Source: Hydrogenophilales bacterium (GTDB lineage: Bacteria; Pseudomonadota; Gammaproteobacteria; Burkholderiales; Thiobacillaceae). Taken from it: DNA of 64,000 nt. This document shows, piece by piece, positions 1 through 10,474 of this stretch; the first letter of the stretch is position 1, and every line of letters starts with the position of its first letter. The position numbers and the translations under genes are program-made. The notes under the pieces are model-generated. The model was not told the DNA's origin. It searched no databases and saw nothing but the letters and a program-made list of their open reading frames with translations. The stretch is from positions 124,001-188,000 of the forward strand of contig JACPYT010000002.1 of the NCBI GenBank assembly GCA_016195805.1, given 5' to 3'.

Positions 1-1518
<1,518 letters not shown>

Positions 1519-1579
1519 GAGCGGGGCTCGGTCGGGTCTTAACGCCGCCATGCGCCGGGCGTCAGATGGATTCAACCAA

Positions 1580-2056
1580 CTACTCGAAGGAGGCAAGCGT
1601 GGACGGGCGCGCCTCCGGCACGGCGACGCGCCGCGCACCGTCGAACCGCTCATGCCAGTAACGATCGCTGAGCCTGGAGATCATGACCGAGCCGGTGCGG
1701 CTGCTCGTGGCATGTACGAAGCGGTCATCGCCCAGATAGATGCCGACATGGGAGAACGCGTGGTTGAGGGTGTTGAAGAAAACCAGGTCGCCAGGCTGGA
1801 GATCGGATTGATCGAGCGGCTGCGTCGCTTCGCTGATCGCCCAGCTGTCGCGTGGCAGATTAATCCCGGTTATCTGTCGGAAGACGTGGTCGACGAAGCC
1901 GCTGCAATCGAGTCCGGTGTCGGGCGAGCTGCCGCCCAGCCGATACGGGCTGCCGACCAGGCTGACGGCATACATGGAGATGTCGTCGGACGGTGCGGCC
2001 TGCGCAGGCTGCGTGAGCAGAAAGGCCAGCACGGACAACAGCAGGACGGGCTTCAT
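1580..2056 (-). CDS. NlpC/P60 family cysteine peptidase, secreted
   Basis: Predicted cell-wall hydrolase of 158 residues. The N-terminus (residues 1-21, ending TQPAQAA) is a Sec signal peptide, so it should act in the periplasm on peptidoglycan stem peptides. The C40-family catalytic set is visible: Cys51 in LDCSGFV, His103 in SHVGIYLG and a third polar residue, His115 in FVHATSS. The PGDLVFF motif typical of the family precedes the catalytic His. It is a single-domain enzyme with no SH3 or LysM substrate-binding module. The sensor kinase gene follows 61 bp downstream, so the two may be co-transcribed, but nothing shows a functional link. The exact cleaved bond is unknown. Confidence 0.9.
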   Translation of the reverse strand: MKPVLLLSVLAFLLTQPAQAAPSDDISMYAVSLVGSPYRLGGSSPDTGLDCSGFVDHVFRQITGINLPRDSWAISEATQPLDQSDLQPGDLVFFNTLNHAFSHVGIYLGDDRFVHATSSRTGSVMISRLSDRYWHERFDGARRVAVPEARPSTLASFE

Positions 2057-2131
2057 CGAATGGCAATCTGCTCTATAGTTGAAGTGGAACTACGGCCAAA
2101 AGTGGCGAATCTTGACCCAGAGGACTGCACC

Positions 2132-2821
2132 ATGAGTGACGCAAACACACCGGCTTCAAGCGAAACCAGTATCCCCGATAATACCCGGCTTGTGCAATTG
2201 CACGATGAGGCCGCGGCAGCCGTGTCCGCGCCCGATCTGCACGAACGCGTGCGTGAATTGACCACGCGCGTGCTGCACGAACGGCGGATGGCGCTGAATG
2301 ACATACGCGAATTGGTGTCTGCCATTTCGTCCGGGGTGGGCAGCGGCCTGACCGCGCGCGGCGGCGAGATGAAAGATGGACTCAAGCAGGCAATTGCCGG
2401 GCTGGATGAGGCTGTCGGCAGCGCGGCGCAGGCAGCTTCCTATACCTTGCGCGAGGCGGCTACCCAGGGAAAAGCCTTCAAGGACAATGAACTGAAAGCC
2501 AGCCTGGAGCAGCTTCGTGACCTGGAGGCGCAGATTGTCGACGCCCTGAAGCAGACCGCCAGCCAATCGGGTGGCAAGCTCAAGGAAGAACTCGGCTATC
2601 TGATCGATCACATGAAGCACAGTGGTACCCGTACCGGCGAACAGGTGCGCGAAGCGCTTCAACAATTGGCGAGTGGCGTGAAAGCCAGCAGCGATGCGGG
2701 GCGAGCCGGGCTGAGCGAGTCGGCGAGCACGGCCACCGAGCGTTTGTCCCAGGTGGCAAGCGGTATCCTGGCGGCGCTGTCCGAGTCGCTCAAGCGGCAA
2801 AGCGAACGCCTGCGTTCCTGA
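2132..2821 (+). CDS. Helical hypothetical protein (DUF6781-like)
   Basis: A 229-residue soluble protein with no signal peptide or membrane segment. I chose ATG 2132 because the open frame continuing upstream to 1424 lies opposite the NlpC/P60 and kinase genes and has shadow-like composition. After a polar N-terminus the protein is almost all alpha-helical, Ala/Leu/Glu-rich and heptad-like (for example DNELKASLEQLRDLEAQIVDALKQ), with Gly-rich turns, resembling apolipoprotein-like or phasin-like helical bundles. From memory it resembles proteins annotated DUF6781 in betaproteobacteria; I cannot confirm that here. The UbiB/AarF-family gene follows 118 bp downstream in the same direction. Function unknown. 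Confidence 0.75.
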   Translation: MSDANTPASSETSIPDNTRLVQLHDEAAAAVSAPDLHERVRELTTRVLHERRMALNDIRELVSAISSGVGSGLTARGGEMKDGLKQAIAGLDEAVGSAAQAASYTLREAATQGKAFKDNELKASLEQLRDLEAQIVDALKQTASQSGGKLKEELGYLIDHMKHSGTRTGEQVREALQQLASGVKASSDAGRAGLSESASTATERLSQVASGILAALSESLKRQSERLRS

Positions 2822-2939
2822 CGCCTCATCGATCGGCAGCGGGGATTCACCCGCTGCGCCGCTTGCGGCTACAGCGGAGTCGTTGCCGCTTGAGCGGCTG
2901 CGGGTACACTCTCGGCATTACTGATTCCAAAAACCAACG

Positions 2940-4619
2940 ATGCTCTGGGAAACCATTTCGGTCGTGCGCGACCTGCCGCGATTGCATGAAATCGCTTCGG
3001 TGATGATCCGGTATGGCGGGGGCGACCTGGTGCGCGTCCTGGGCATCAGCGGCGCGCTGGAACGTGCCGGCCGGGTTCTGCACTGGCACAGTGCCAGCGA
3101 AATCAGCCAGCTTGAGGCCTCCGTACGCGTTCGCCGCGCGCTGGAAGAACTGGGCCCGACCTTCGTCAAGCTGGGGCAGGTGCTGGCGACGCGGGTGGAC
3201 ATGTTTCCGCCGCACTGGATCGCCGAATTCGAAAAGCTGCACAGTCATGTGCCGGCGGTGCCCTACGAGCAACTGCACCCCGACCTGGTGGTGGCTATCG
3301 GGGGCGAGCCCGACGAGGTATTTGCAGAATTCAACCCGGTACCGCTGGCGGCGGCATCCATCGCGCAGGTGCACCGCGCCACCCTCAAGGACGGCACGCG
3401 GGTCGTTGTCAAAATGCGCCGTCCCGGCATCGAAGGCGTGATCCGGGCCGACCTGCGCATCATGGAACACGCCGCCAAGCTGCTGGAAAGCGAAGTACCG
3501 GATTCGCGCCGCTACGACCCGGTGCAAATCGTTTCGCAGTTCCGCCGTTCGCTGAATCGCGAGCTCGACCTGGCGAAGGAGGCGCGCAACATCGACCAGT
3601 TCGCACGCCATTTTGCCGACGAGCCGCTGGTGGACATTCCCAAGGTGTACTGGGAATTCACCAATGAGCGCGTCAACGTGCAGGAAGAAATCGTCGGGAT
3701 GGCAGGCGTCTCTCCCGACAAGCTCCGTGCGTATGGGCTCGATCCGAAGCTGCTGGCGGCGCGCGGTGCCGACGCCGTGTTGCGCATGGTGCTGGAGCAC
3801 GGCTATTTTCATGCCGACCCCCATCCCGGCAATGTGCTGTTCCTGCCCGACAACCGTATCGGCATGATCGATTTCGGGATGGTGGGGATATTGACCGACC
3901 CCCGCCGCAACCAGATCGTCGATCTGCTGCACGCCCTGACGCGCAAGGACGAGCAGGGCCTGCTGCAGGTTCTGCTCGACTGGAGCGGCGAGTCGGTGGG
4001 TGATGAAGACCGCCTGGCCTACGACCTGGCGGAGCTGCTGCAAAGTTATGATGATCTGCAACTCAAGGACGTGAAAATCGGCGCACTGCTGAACGACATC
4101 ACGGCGGTCATGCGCGACAACAATCTGGTCCTGCCGGCCGACCTGACCCTGCTGTTCAAGACGCTGATCACGCTGGAGGGGCTCGGGCAGCAACTCGATC
4201 CCGAATTCCACATGATCGACCATGTGACGCCCTTCGTGGAACGCGTCATCCAGCAGCGTTATACGCCGCAGGCCTTGCTGGCGCGCGGGCGCAAGAGCGT
4301 GCGCGAGACGCTGGAGGTGCTGGCCGACGTGCCGCGCGACCTGCGGCATCTGTTACGGGATATGCGGCGGGGTCGGGTCAAGGTCGATCTCGACCTGAAA
4401 CGGCTGGACCAGTTCGGCCATCAACTGGACCGCGCCAGCAACCGGCTGACCATGGGCATCCTGACGGCCTCGCTGGTCGTCGGTTCCAGCATCATCATGA
4501 CGGTCAAGGGTGGCCCCCAGCTGTTCGGGTTGCCATTTTTCGGCCTGCTGGGATTCCTGATCGCGTTCTTCAACAGCCTCTGGATCATTTTTTCCATCTG
4601 GCGCTCGGGCAAGCACTGA
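2940..4619 (+). CDS. UbiB/AarF (ABC1/ADCK) family atypical kinase
   Basis: A 559-residue member of the UbiB atypical kinase-like family, which supports ubiquinone biosynthesis or lipid/quinone handling at the membrane. The family-specific KxGQ motif is present in TFVKLGQVLATR, with the A-rich nucleotide-binding loop (PLAAASIAQVH), the ion-pair Lys region VVVKMRRPG, the catalytic-loop HADPHPGNVLF and the metal-binding IDFGMVG. Two hydrophobic helices at the C-terminus (about residues 500-555) anchor it in the membrane, as in UbiB. The sequence differs enough from E. coli UbiB that it may be the AarF-like paralogue rather than the ubiquinone-operon UbiB; no ubiE or ubiJ gene is nearby, so no symbol is assigned. 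It converges on the GGDEF-EAL gene with an 8-bp gap. Confidence 0.88.
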   Translation: MLWETISVVRDLPRLHEIASVMIRYGGGDLVRVLGISGALERAGRVLHWHSASEISQLEASVRVRRALEELGPTFVKLGQVLATRVDMFPPHWIAEFEKLHSHVPAVPYEQLHPDLVVAIGGEPDEVFAEFNPVPLAAASIAQVHRATLKDGTRVVVKMRRPGIEGVIRADLRIMEHAAKLLESEVPDSRRYDPVQIVSQFRRSLNRELDLAKEARNIDQFARHFADEPLVDIPKVYWEFTNERVNVQEEIVGMAGVSPDKLRAYGLDPKLLAARGADAVLRMVLEHGYFHADPHPGNVLFLPDNRIGMIDFGMVGILTDPRRNQIVDLLHALTRKDEQGLLQVLLDWSGESVGDEDRLAYDLAELLQSYDDLQLKDVKIGALLNDITAVMRDNNLVLPADLTLLFKTLITLEGLGQQLDPEFHMIDHVTPFVERVIQQRYTPQALLARGRKSVRETLEVLADVPRDLRHLLRDMRRGRVKVDLDLKRLDQFGHQLDRASNRLTMGILTASLVVGSSIIMTVKGGPQLFGLPFFGLLGFLIAFFNSLWIIFSIWRSGKH

Positions 4620-4627
4620 GGTTCGGA

Positions 4628-6901
4628 TCAAACTGTGCAGGTGACGCCGGCAGCCTGTACGGCAAGGTGGGTGGCGATGTCCGCCAGCGGCACGGGTCGG
4701 CTCAGCAGATAACCCTGCACGTGGGCAATGCCGAGGCTTTCGACCTTGCGCAGAATGGCATCGGTTTCCACCCCCTCGGCCACCAATGAATAGCCGGCGT
4801 CGCTCATCATGCGCGCGAAGTCGGCCACCACCTGGCCGGCACGGTCGTCCTGCCCCAGCTTGTTCACCAGCGAAATGTCGAACTTGACCACGTCCACCGG
4901 CAGATCGACCAGATAGCGCAACGGCGAATAGCCGGTTCCGAAATCGTCCATGGCGATGCGGTAATTCACCGTACGCAACAGGTCGAGGTAGGTGCGTACT
5001 TCGACCATCTGCGTGATGAGCGAAGTTTCGGTGATTTCCAGCATCAGCGGGTGGCGGGCGTTGTGACGCGACAATTCCAGCAGCTGCGAAACGATTTCGG
5101 GATGCGAAATGCTCTGGGCAGACAGGTTGATCGACACGCCGATGCCAGGCGGCAGTTGTTGCGACGTGAGGTCGGCGTCGACCTGATTCAGAACCGCCAG
5201 ATCGAATTCGGCTTCCAGGCGGCGGCTGTTGATGACCGGCAGGAATGCATCCGGCTGGATGAGTTCGCCGTGGTAGCGGATGCGCGCCAGGGCCTCGTAA
5301 TAATCCACCTTGCAACCGGGCAGGGCATGGATGGACTGGTAGTGCATTTCGAGCATGCCGGGCGTAGCCAGGGCCTGGAAGAGGGCGCTGGTCTCGCGGC
5401 TGGCCACCAATGTCTGCGACGCACGCTCGGTATCCTCGCCATACAGTGCGACGCGGGTGCGCCCGGGCTGCTTCGCGGTATACATGGCGATGTCGGCCTG
5501 CTTGGGCAGGTCGTCGACATGCTCGAGCTGATCCGCCGCGCAGAAGGCAATGCCGATGCTGATGCCGACCGGCTCGTTGATCCCCAGATCGCTGAAGGCC
5601 GACGCGTCGAGCAGGCTCTGGCAGCGCTGCGCAATCTGTTTGGCCTGCGCGGGCGTGGTGCGCGACAGGAAAGTGGCGAATTCGTCGCCGCCTAGGCGGT
5701 ACAGGCGATCGTTGGCGCGGAGCGCCATCACCAGCGCATCGGCAATGATGCTGAGCACGCGGTCGCCCTTGGCGTGGCCGTAGGTGTCGTTGATGGTCTT
5801 GAAGCGGTCGCAGTCGAACAGCAGGAAGGCCACGCCTTGCGGCGAGGTTTTCAGTTCATGGCGGAAGCTTTCCCAGTCCTCTTCGTAGGCGCGCCGGTTG
5901 TGGCAACCGGTGAGCGCATCCTGGCGCGCCTGCGAGTGGAATTCGCGATTCTGGTGCTCCAGCGAGCCATGCAGTTCGCGTAATTGCAGCTGGTATTCGT
6001 ACAACGAGCGGCGGACATTTTCCAGCTCGCTGATGCGCATGGCCTGCGAACGCGAGGAATGAGGGCTGAACCGGCCATGCTGCATGGCATCGATATCCTG
6101 CGAAAGCTTGCGCAGCGGGCGCACCAACAGGCGGTTGTACACGACGAAGCCGAGCAGGGCGGTGACCATCAGGAGCACGAACAGCGCGAGCAGCGTGCGC
6201 GACAGGATGGTCTGGAAACGGAGCCGGTCGGGGTCGGGGCGGGCGCTGAATTTCAGTTTTGAGAACAGGTCGGACGCAGGCAGTTTTTCGCCTGGTTTGA
6301 GCGCCAGGCTGACGCTGGCGATGTCCGTGAAATGCAGGGACTCCTGCTGCAACAGGGCCGGCATGAAATCGAGCCGGATCAGACCGTAGCCGAGCAGGGA
6401 TTGCCGCCGCTCGTCGATATAGACCGGGAACGCGTGATACAAGGCCGTGACGCCTGCCTCGCCGACCAGCCAGCTTGAAGCTTGATGCGACGACACGCCT
6501 GCGGGTAGTCTGGCCGGCAGGCTGTTTTGTGTTGCGCTGGGCGCCAGCAGGGAACCCGAATGGGTGTACAGCGCCGCGCGGACAAATCGGCTGGGCAGAA
6601 TGCCGCTTTCATAGACCCGCTGGTCCCGCCAGTACGTGTAATACTCGGGCAACACCAGTTGTTGCCGGGTTTCGTCCCAGTTCGCCAGGCTGGTTGCCTG
6701 TTCATCCGTCTGGTTCAACAAACGCTGAACGGCCGCAGTCAGTTCGGATCGTGCCGCGTTCTGGTTGTGCTGCTCCAGGCTGCGCGTGACCGTACGCGTC
6801 TGATAGGCGGCAAAGCCGCCGATCAGGCTCACAAGTACCAGCAGCCCGGTAATGAAAGCGAGCGCGATCTGCTTGATGGAAATGGTGTCGGGCCATTTCA
6901 T
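4628..6901 (-). CDS. Membrane GGDEF-EAL c-di-GMP turnover protein
   Basis: A 757-residue bifunctional-type c-di-GMP enzyme. A membrane helix (about 11-33), a periplasmic CHASE4-like sensor region (about 40-230) and a second helix (about 233-256) with a HAMP-like linker lead to a GGDEF domain with intact GGDEF at 404-408 and an RxxD inhibitory site (RAND, 395-398). The EAL domain follows with EAL at 536-538, SINLSAQS, DDFGTG and AEGVET motifs. Both active sites look intact, so net synthesis or breakdown cannot be predicted. The start codon overlaps the stop of the upstream hydrolase gene by 4 bp (ATGA), so the two are translationally coupled and the hydrolase may shape the signal sensed in the periplasm. 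Confidence 0.93.
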   Translation of the reverse strand: MKWPDTISIKQIALAFITGLLVLVSLIGGFAAYQTRTVTRSLEQHNQNAARSELTAAVQRLLNQTDEQATSLANWDETRQQLVLPEYYTYWRDQRVYESGILPSRFVRAALYTHSGSLLAPSATQNSLPARLPAGVSSHQASSWLVGEAGVTALYHAFPVYIDERRQSLLGYGLIRLDFMPALLQQESLHFTDIASVSLALKPGEKLPASDLFSKLKFSARPDPDRLRFQTILSRTLLALFVLLMVTALLGFVVYNRLLVRPLRKLSQDIDAMQHGRFSPHSSRSQAMRISELENVRRSLYEYQLQLRELHGSLEHQNREFHSQARQDALTGCHNRRAYEEDWESFRHELKTSPQGVAFLLFDCDRFKTINDTYGHAKGDRVLSIIADALVMALRANDRLYRLGGDEFATFLSRTTPAQAKQIAQRCQSLLDASAFSDLGINEPVGISIGIAFCAADQLEHVDDLPKQADIAMYTAKQPGRTRVALYGEDTERASQTLVASRETSALFQALATPGMLEMHYQSIHALPGCKVDYYEALARIRYHGELIQPDAFLPVINSRRLEAEFDLAVLNQVDADLTSQQLPPGIGVSINLSAQSISHPEIVSQLLELSRHNARHPLMLEITETSLITQMVEVRTYLDLLRTVNYRIAMDDFGTGYSPLRYLVDLPVDVVKFDISLVNKLGQDDRAGQVVADFARMMSDAGYSLVAEGVETDAILRKVESLGIAHVQGYLLSRPVPLADIATHLAVQAAGVTCTV

Positions 6902-7752
6902 CGGGAAGTTCCCTGCGGGATGCCTTCAAGGAATTTGAGCGTATGGTCCAGCAAATCGAACTCGTGCTCGCCGTCCATGAAATGGCTGCCCCCATGCACG
7001 ACGACCATGGGAATCTGGATATGCTGCAAGACCTTGAGCCAGCCCTGTCCCAGCAAGCTGTCCGCATCGCCCATGATGAGTTGAACCCTGACCGGTGACT
7101 GCTTCAATGCGGTCAGCACGCTTGGCTGATCCCAACGCACATAGGACAGCAGGTCTTCTGGCGTCGAGGTGTATTTTCTGCAGAAGGACAAGCTCTGGGT
7201 GACCAGGGCACGCCGGTTGTTCCGTATGCGGTCTTCCAACTGGGCGATCAGGATCGGACGAGATGTCGCGCCGACCTGGGCTTCGACCAGCGAAGCGCCG
7301 ATATAGGCTTTGATTGCCGGATCCGGGTGGGTGCTCAGATACACCAGCAACTGCAGACTGCCAAAACTGTGGCCGACCAGCACGATGGAGCGATAGCCCT
7401 GCGATTTCAGCCAGTCCACCCAGTGCCCGATTTCGGCCACATCGTCATCCATGCCGTGTTTGTGCACCGCTTCGCACGCCAGGCTGTGCGTGCGGTTGGG
7501 AATGTTCAGGCTGAGGGTGGGCGACAAGACCGTATAGCCCGCATCCTGCAGGCCGCGGGCCAACGTGGTGACCGTGGGAAATTCGCGCGTCTGCAGAAAA
7601 CCGTGCAGCAGCAGCACGGCGGGTTTGCTGCGCTCGCCGATCAGGTATTCGGCATTGGCGGGGATCCCGGGGCGCATTTCCTGCTGGACGATGGACGCGT
7701 TCGCTGCGACTGGAAATACCGAGATCAGCAAGCAAAGCAGGTAGATGCGCAT
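6898..7752 (-). CDS. Secreted alpha/beta hydrolase (DUF3530-like)
   Basis: A 284-residue alpha/beta-fold hydrolase with a signal peptide (residues 1-19, cleaved near VAANA-SIV), so it should work in the periplasm. The oxyanion motif LLLHGFLQ, the nucleophile elbow GHSFGS and a late Asp/His pair (MGDADSLL and GGSHFMDGEH) give a plausible Ser-Asp-His triad. It resembles the DUF3530 or general lipase/esterase group; the substrate is unknown. It is the first gene of a two-gene operon with the GGDEF-EAL protein (4-bp overlap) and is divergent from the YoaA helicase with a 119-bp intergenic region. A periplasmic esterase coupled to a c-di-GMP sensor protein suggests, but does not prove, a shared role. 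Confidence 0.85.
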   Translation of the reverse strand: MRIYLLCLLISVFPVAANASIVQQEMRPGIPANAEYLIGERSKPAVLLLHGFLQTREFPTVTTLARGLQDAGYTVLSPTLSLNIPNRTHSLACEAVHKHGMDDDVAEIGHWVDWLKSQGYRSIVLVGHSFGSLQLLVYLSTHPDPAIKAYIGASLVEAQVGATSRPILIAQLEDRIRNNRRALVTQSLSFCRKYTSTPEDLLSYVRWDQPSVLTALKQSPVRVQLIMGDADSLLGQGWLKVLQHIQIPMVVVHGGSHFMDGEHEFDLLDHTLKFLEGIPQGTSR

Positions 7753-7871
7753 GGCAGGGCTGGATAGACGGAATCTATGAAACTAACGGCAATCAGCCGG
7801 CGAATCTGAAGTCCGCGCCAGCGATTCTGCCTGGGGCGAATGTTACACTCCCTTCTGAAATCTGATCCGAA

Positions 7872-9851
7872 ATGTCTGATCTGAAACATCTCTTTTCCCC
7901 CGATGGCGCGTGTGCCGCAGTCTTGCCAGGTTGGCGCGCACGACCGCAGCAATTGGCCATGGCCGAGGCGGTCGAGCGTGCAGTCACCGGCAACAGTGTA
8001 TTGCTGGCCGAAGCCGGCACTGGCACCGGCAAGACCCTGGCCTATCTGATTCCCGCCCTGCTGTCGGGCGGCAAGGTGGTGATCTCCACCGGCACCAAGG
8101 CGCTGCAGGACCAGCTGTTTCATCGCGACCTGCCGGCTGCGCGCCGCGCGCTCAAGTCGCCGGTCAAGGTGGCACTGCTGAAAGGCCGTGCCAACTACGT
8201 CTGCCACCATCACCTGCAGCGCAACCTGAGCGATGGCCGCTTCGCCAACCGCGACGATCCCGCGTGGCTCGCCAAGATCGCACGTTTTGCCGAAACCAGT
8301 ACCAGTGGCGACCGCGCCGAGGCCGAAGGCATCCCTGAAGATGCCACGGCCTGGCATTACGCGGTCTCCAGTCGCGACACCTGCCTCGGCAGCGAGTGCA
8401 GCCATTTCAAGGATTGCTTCGTGATGGCGGCGCGCAAGGCCGCCCTCGACGCCGAGGTCGTGGTGGTCAACCACCACCTGTTCTTTGCCGACCTGTGGCT
8501 GAAGGACGAGGGCGTCGCCGAGTTGCTGCCTGCCTGCAACACCGTGATTCTCGACGAGGCGCACCAACTGGCCGAAACCGCCGCACAGTTCTTCGGCGAG
8601 ACGCTGTCCGTAGCCCAACTGCTCGATCTGGCGGGCGATACCAAGCGACTGGCGGCGGTGAAGGCGGGCGACTTCCCGGCGCTGCGCCGTGCCGCGGAAG
8701 AGATGACCAAAGCCGCGCGCGACCTGCGCCTGGCGTTTCCGCAGAACCCCATCAAATCGACATTTACAGACCTGACGCGCTACGACAAATGGCCGGGCGC
8801 GTTGAAGGCCCTGTCTGCCGGTCTGGATGAAATGGTGAAGCTGCTGGAGAGTCAGGCCGAACGCGATGCCGACCTGAAAAACTGCTTCGAGCGTGCGCAG
8901 GCGGTGCAGGCCACCCTGGCCAGCTGGCAGCGCGACGACGACCCCGAGCATCCCCGTGTGCGCTGGCTGGAAACCACGTTGAGCTCGCTGCTGCTGCATG
9001 CGACACCCTTGTCGGTCGGCGCGATGTTCGGCGCCAGGCTCACCGAGCGCGCGCAGGCGTGGATCCTCACCTCGGCCACGCTTTCAGTGGGGGGCGACTT
9101 CACTCACCTGAAAACCCGCCTCGGTATCGAGACCGCGGAAACCCTGTGCGTCGACAGCCCCTTCGATTACCCGCGCCAGGGCGTGCTCTATGTGCCGCAA
9201 GGTTTGCCCGCGCCGAACACCCCCGAGTTCACCGATGCTGTCGTCGATGCCGCATTGCCGGTGCTGGAAGTCAGCCGTGGCCGCGCCTTCATCCTATTCA
9301 CCAGCCTGCGCGCGCTGGAAAAGGCGCGTGGCCTGTTGATCGATGCCTTCAAATTTCGCGGCTGGGACTATCCGCTGCTAGTGCAGGGCGACGCGCCGAA
9401 GAACGAACTCCTCGCCCGTTTTCAGAAAGCCGGCAACGCCGTGCTGCTGGGCAGCCAGAGTTTCTGGGAAGGCGTCGACATGCCCGGAGACGTGCTGTCG
9501 GTCGTCATCATCGACAAGCTGCCTTTTCAGCCGCCCGACGATCCGGTCGTCGCCGCACGCATCGCCCAGGCCGAGAAGAACGGCGGCAAGCCCTTCATGG
9601 ACTACCAGCTGCCTCACGCGGCGATCACGCTGAAACAGGGCGCCGGGCGGCTGATCCGCACCGAGACCGACCGGGGTGTGTTGATGATCTGCGATACGCG
9701 GTTGGCGGATAAGCCATATGGGCGCTTGCTGTTGAATGCGCTGCCGGCGATGACTAGGACAAGGAAGCTGGAGGTGGTGGAGAGGTTTTTCGCTTCGCAT
9801 GAAGCTTCGCCCGTCATTGCGAGCGAAGCGAAGCAATCCAGTGCGGGTTAG
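7872..9851 (+). CDS. yoaA: ATP-dependent helicase, DinG/YoaA type (XPD-like)
   Basis: A 659-residue superfamily 2 iron-sulfur helicase that unwinds DNA 5' to 3' during repair. Walker A GTGTGKT lies at 49-55, the DEAH box at 228-231, and four Cys positioned for a 4Fe-4S cluster at 111, 171, 176 and 182 (YVC, DTCLGSEC, KDC). The C-terminal helicase motifs include GSQSFWEGVDMPG and QGAGRLIR. The last dozen residues (VIASEAKQSS and following) are encoded by the left arm of the palindromic repeat at 9811-9989, which also supplies the stop codon, so the natural C-terminus was replaced or extended by a repeat insertion. Bcp converges from the right. Assignment as YoaA rather than DinG rests on length and overall style. 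Confidence 0.92.
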   Translation: MSDLKHLFSPDGACAAVLPGWRARPQQLAMAEAVERAVTGNSVLLAEAGTGTGKTLAYLIPALLSGGKVVISTGTKALQDQLFHRDLPAARRALKSPVKVALLKGRANYVCHHHLQRNLSDGRFANRDDPAWLAKIARFAETSTSGDRAEAEGIPEDATAWHYAVSSRDTCLGSECSHFKDCFVMAARKAALDAEVVVVNHHLFFADLWLKDEGVAELLPACNTVILDEAHQLAETAAQFFGETLSVAQLLDLAGDTKRLAAVKAGDFPALRRAAEEMTKAARDLRLAFPQNPIKSTFTDLTRYDKWPGALKALSAGLDEMVKLLESQAERDADLKNCFERAQAVQATLASWQRDDDPEHPRVRWLETTLSSLLLHATPLSVGAMFGARLTERAQAWILTSATLSVGGDFTHLKTRLGIETAETLCVDSPFDYPRQGVLYVPQGLPAPNTPEFTDAVVDAALPVLEVSRGRAFILFTSLRALEKARGLLIDAFKFRGWDYPLLVQGDAPKNELLARFQKAGNAVLLGSQSFWEGVDMPGDVLSVVIIDKLPFQPPDDPVVAARIAQAEKNGGKPFMDYQLPHAAITLKQGAGRLIRTETDRGVLMICDTRLADKPYGRLLLNALPAMTRTRKLEVVERFFASHEASPVIASEAKQSSAG

Positions 9852-9989
9852 ACGCGAAGCACCACTGAGTAGTTGTTGGCTTCGCTAGACCCCGGCCAAG
9901 GGTCGGCAGTTTAGCGAAGGTTCTAACTACTCGGGTTAGTGCTTCGCGCCTGACACAACTGGATTGCTTCGCTTCGCTCGCAATGACGG
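9811..9989. repeat. MITE-like palindromic repeat with 32-bp perfect terminal arms
   Basis: Bases 9811-9842 and 9958-9989 are exact reverse complements (32 of 32). Inside them a second, imperfect inverted pair (about 9851-9889 against 9909-9949) shares GCGAAGCAC, GAGTAGTT and CTTCGCTA blocks, so the whole 179 bp can fold into one long hairpin. The outer arm is the well-known genomic repeat that, when translated, reads VIASEAKQS. It codes for no protein, reads into the end of the yoaA-like gene, and sits between two convergent genes, where the hairpin could also act as a bidirectional terminator. Confidence 0.9.
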
Positions 9990-10005
9990 ATCGGGCGCCA
10001 CGCGC

Positions 10006-10461
10006 TCACAGCGTTCGCACAAACCCCAACACTTCCGCCGCATGCCCCGGCGCCTTCAAGCCGCGCCAGCTTTTTACCAACTTTCCATTCACATCGAACA
10101 CAAACGTGCTGCGCTCGACCCCGCGCACCTGTTTACCGTACATGTTCTTCAGCTTCATCACGCCGAACAGTTCGCAGACCTTTTCATCGGTATCGGCGAG
10201 CAGTTCGAACGGGAAACCGAACTCGGCCTTGAAGCCTTCATGTGACTTCAGGCTGTCGCGCGAAACGCCGACGACGAGGGTGTTGGCCTTGCCGAAGTCG
10301 GCGTAGAGGTCGCGGAATTCCTGGCCTTCGAGGGTGCAGCCGGAGGTGTTGTCCTTGGGATAGAAATAGACGACAACGTTCCTGTCGCGGTGGTCGGACA
10401 GTTTGAATGGGGTATTGCCGGTGGAGGGCAGTTCGAAATCGGTGATGACGGGTTCGCTCAT
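10006..10461 (-). CDS. bcp: Thioredoxin-dependent peroxiredoxin, Bcp/PrxQ type
   Basis: A 151-residue cytoplasmic thiol peroxidase that reduces H2O2 and organic peroxides. The peroxidatic Cys42 sits in NTSGCTLEG, followed by the conserved Arg in VSRDS. In E. coli Bcp a resolving Cys lies five residues after the peroxidatic Cys; here that position is Gln47, and the only other Cys is Cys96 (EKVCELFGV), so it looks like a one-Cys or atypical form. Smr and TrxB genes lie directly upstream on the same strand; a thioredoxin reductase next to a peroxiredoxin fits a redox supply role. It converges on the yoaA-like gene across the palindromic repeat. Confidence 0.93.
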   Translation of the reverse strand: MSEPVITDFELPSTGNTPFKLSDHRDRNVVVYFYPKDNTSGCTLEGQEFRDLYADFGKANTLVVGVSRDSLKSHEGFKAEFGFPFELLADTDEKVCELFGVMKLKNMYGKQVRGVERSTFVFDVNGKLVKSWRGLKAPGHAAEVLGFVRTL

Positions 10462-10474
10462 GGCGGGTCTCTCT

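Noticed and set aside
2847-4349. Long leftward open frame of 500 codons opposite the UbiB-family gene
   Set aside because: His/Gln/Arg-rich shadow of a GC-rich gene; no domain, no start signal, and the plus-strand protein has all family motifs.
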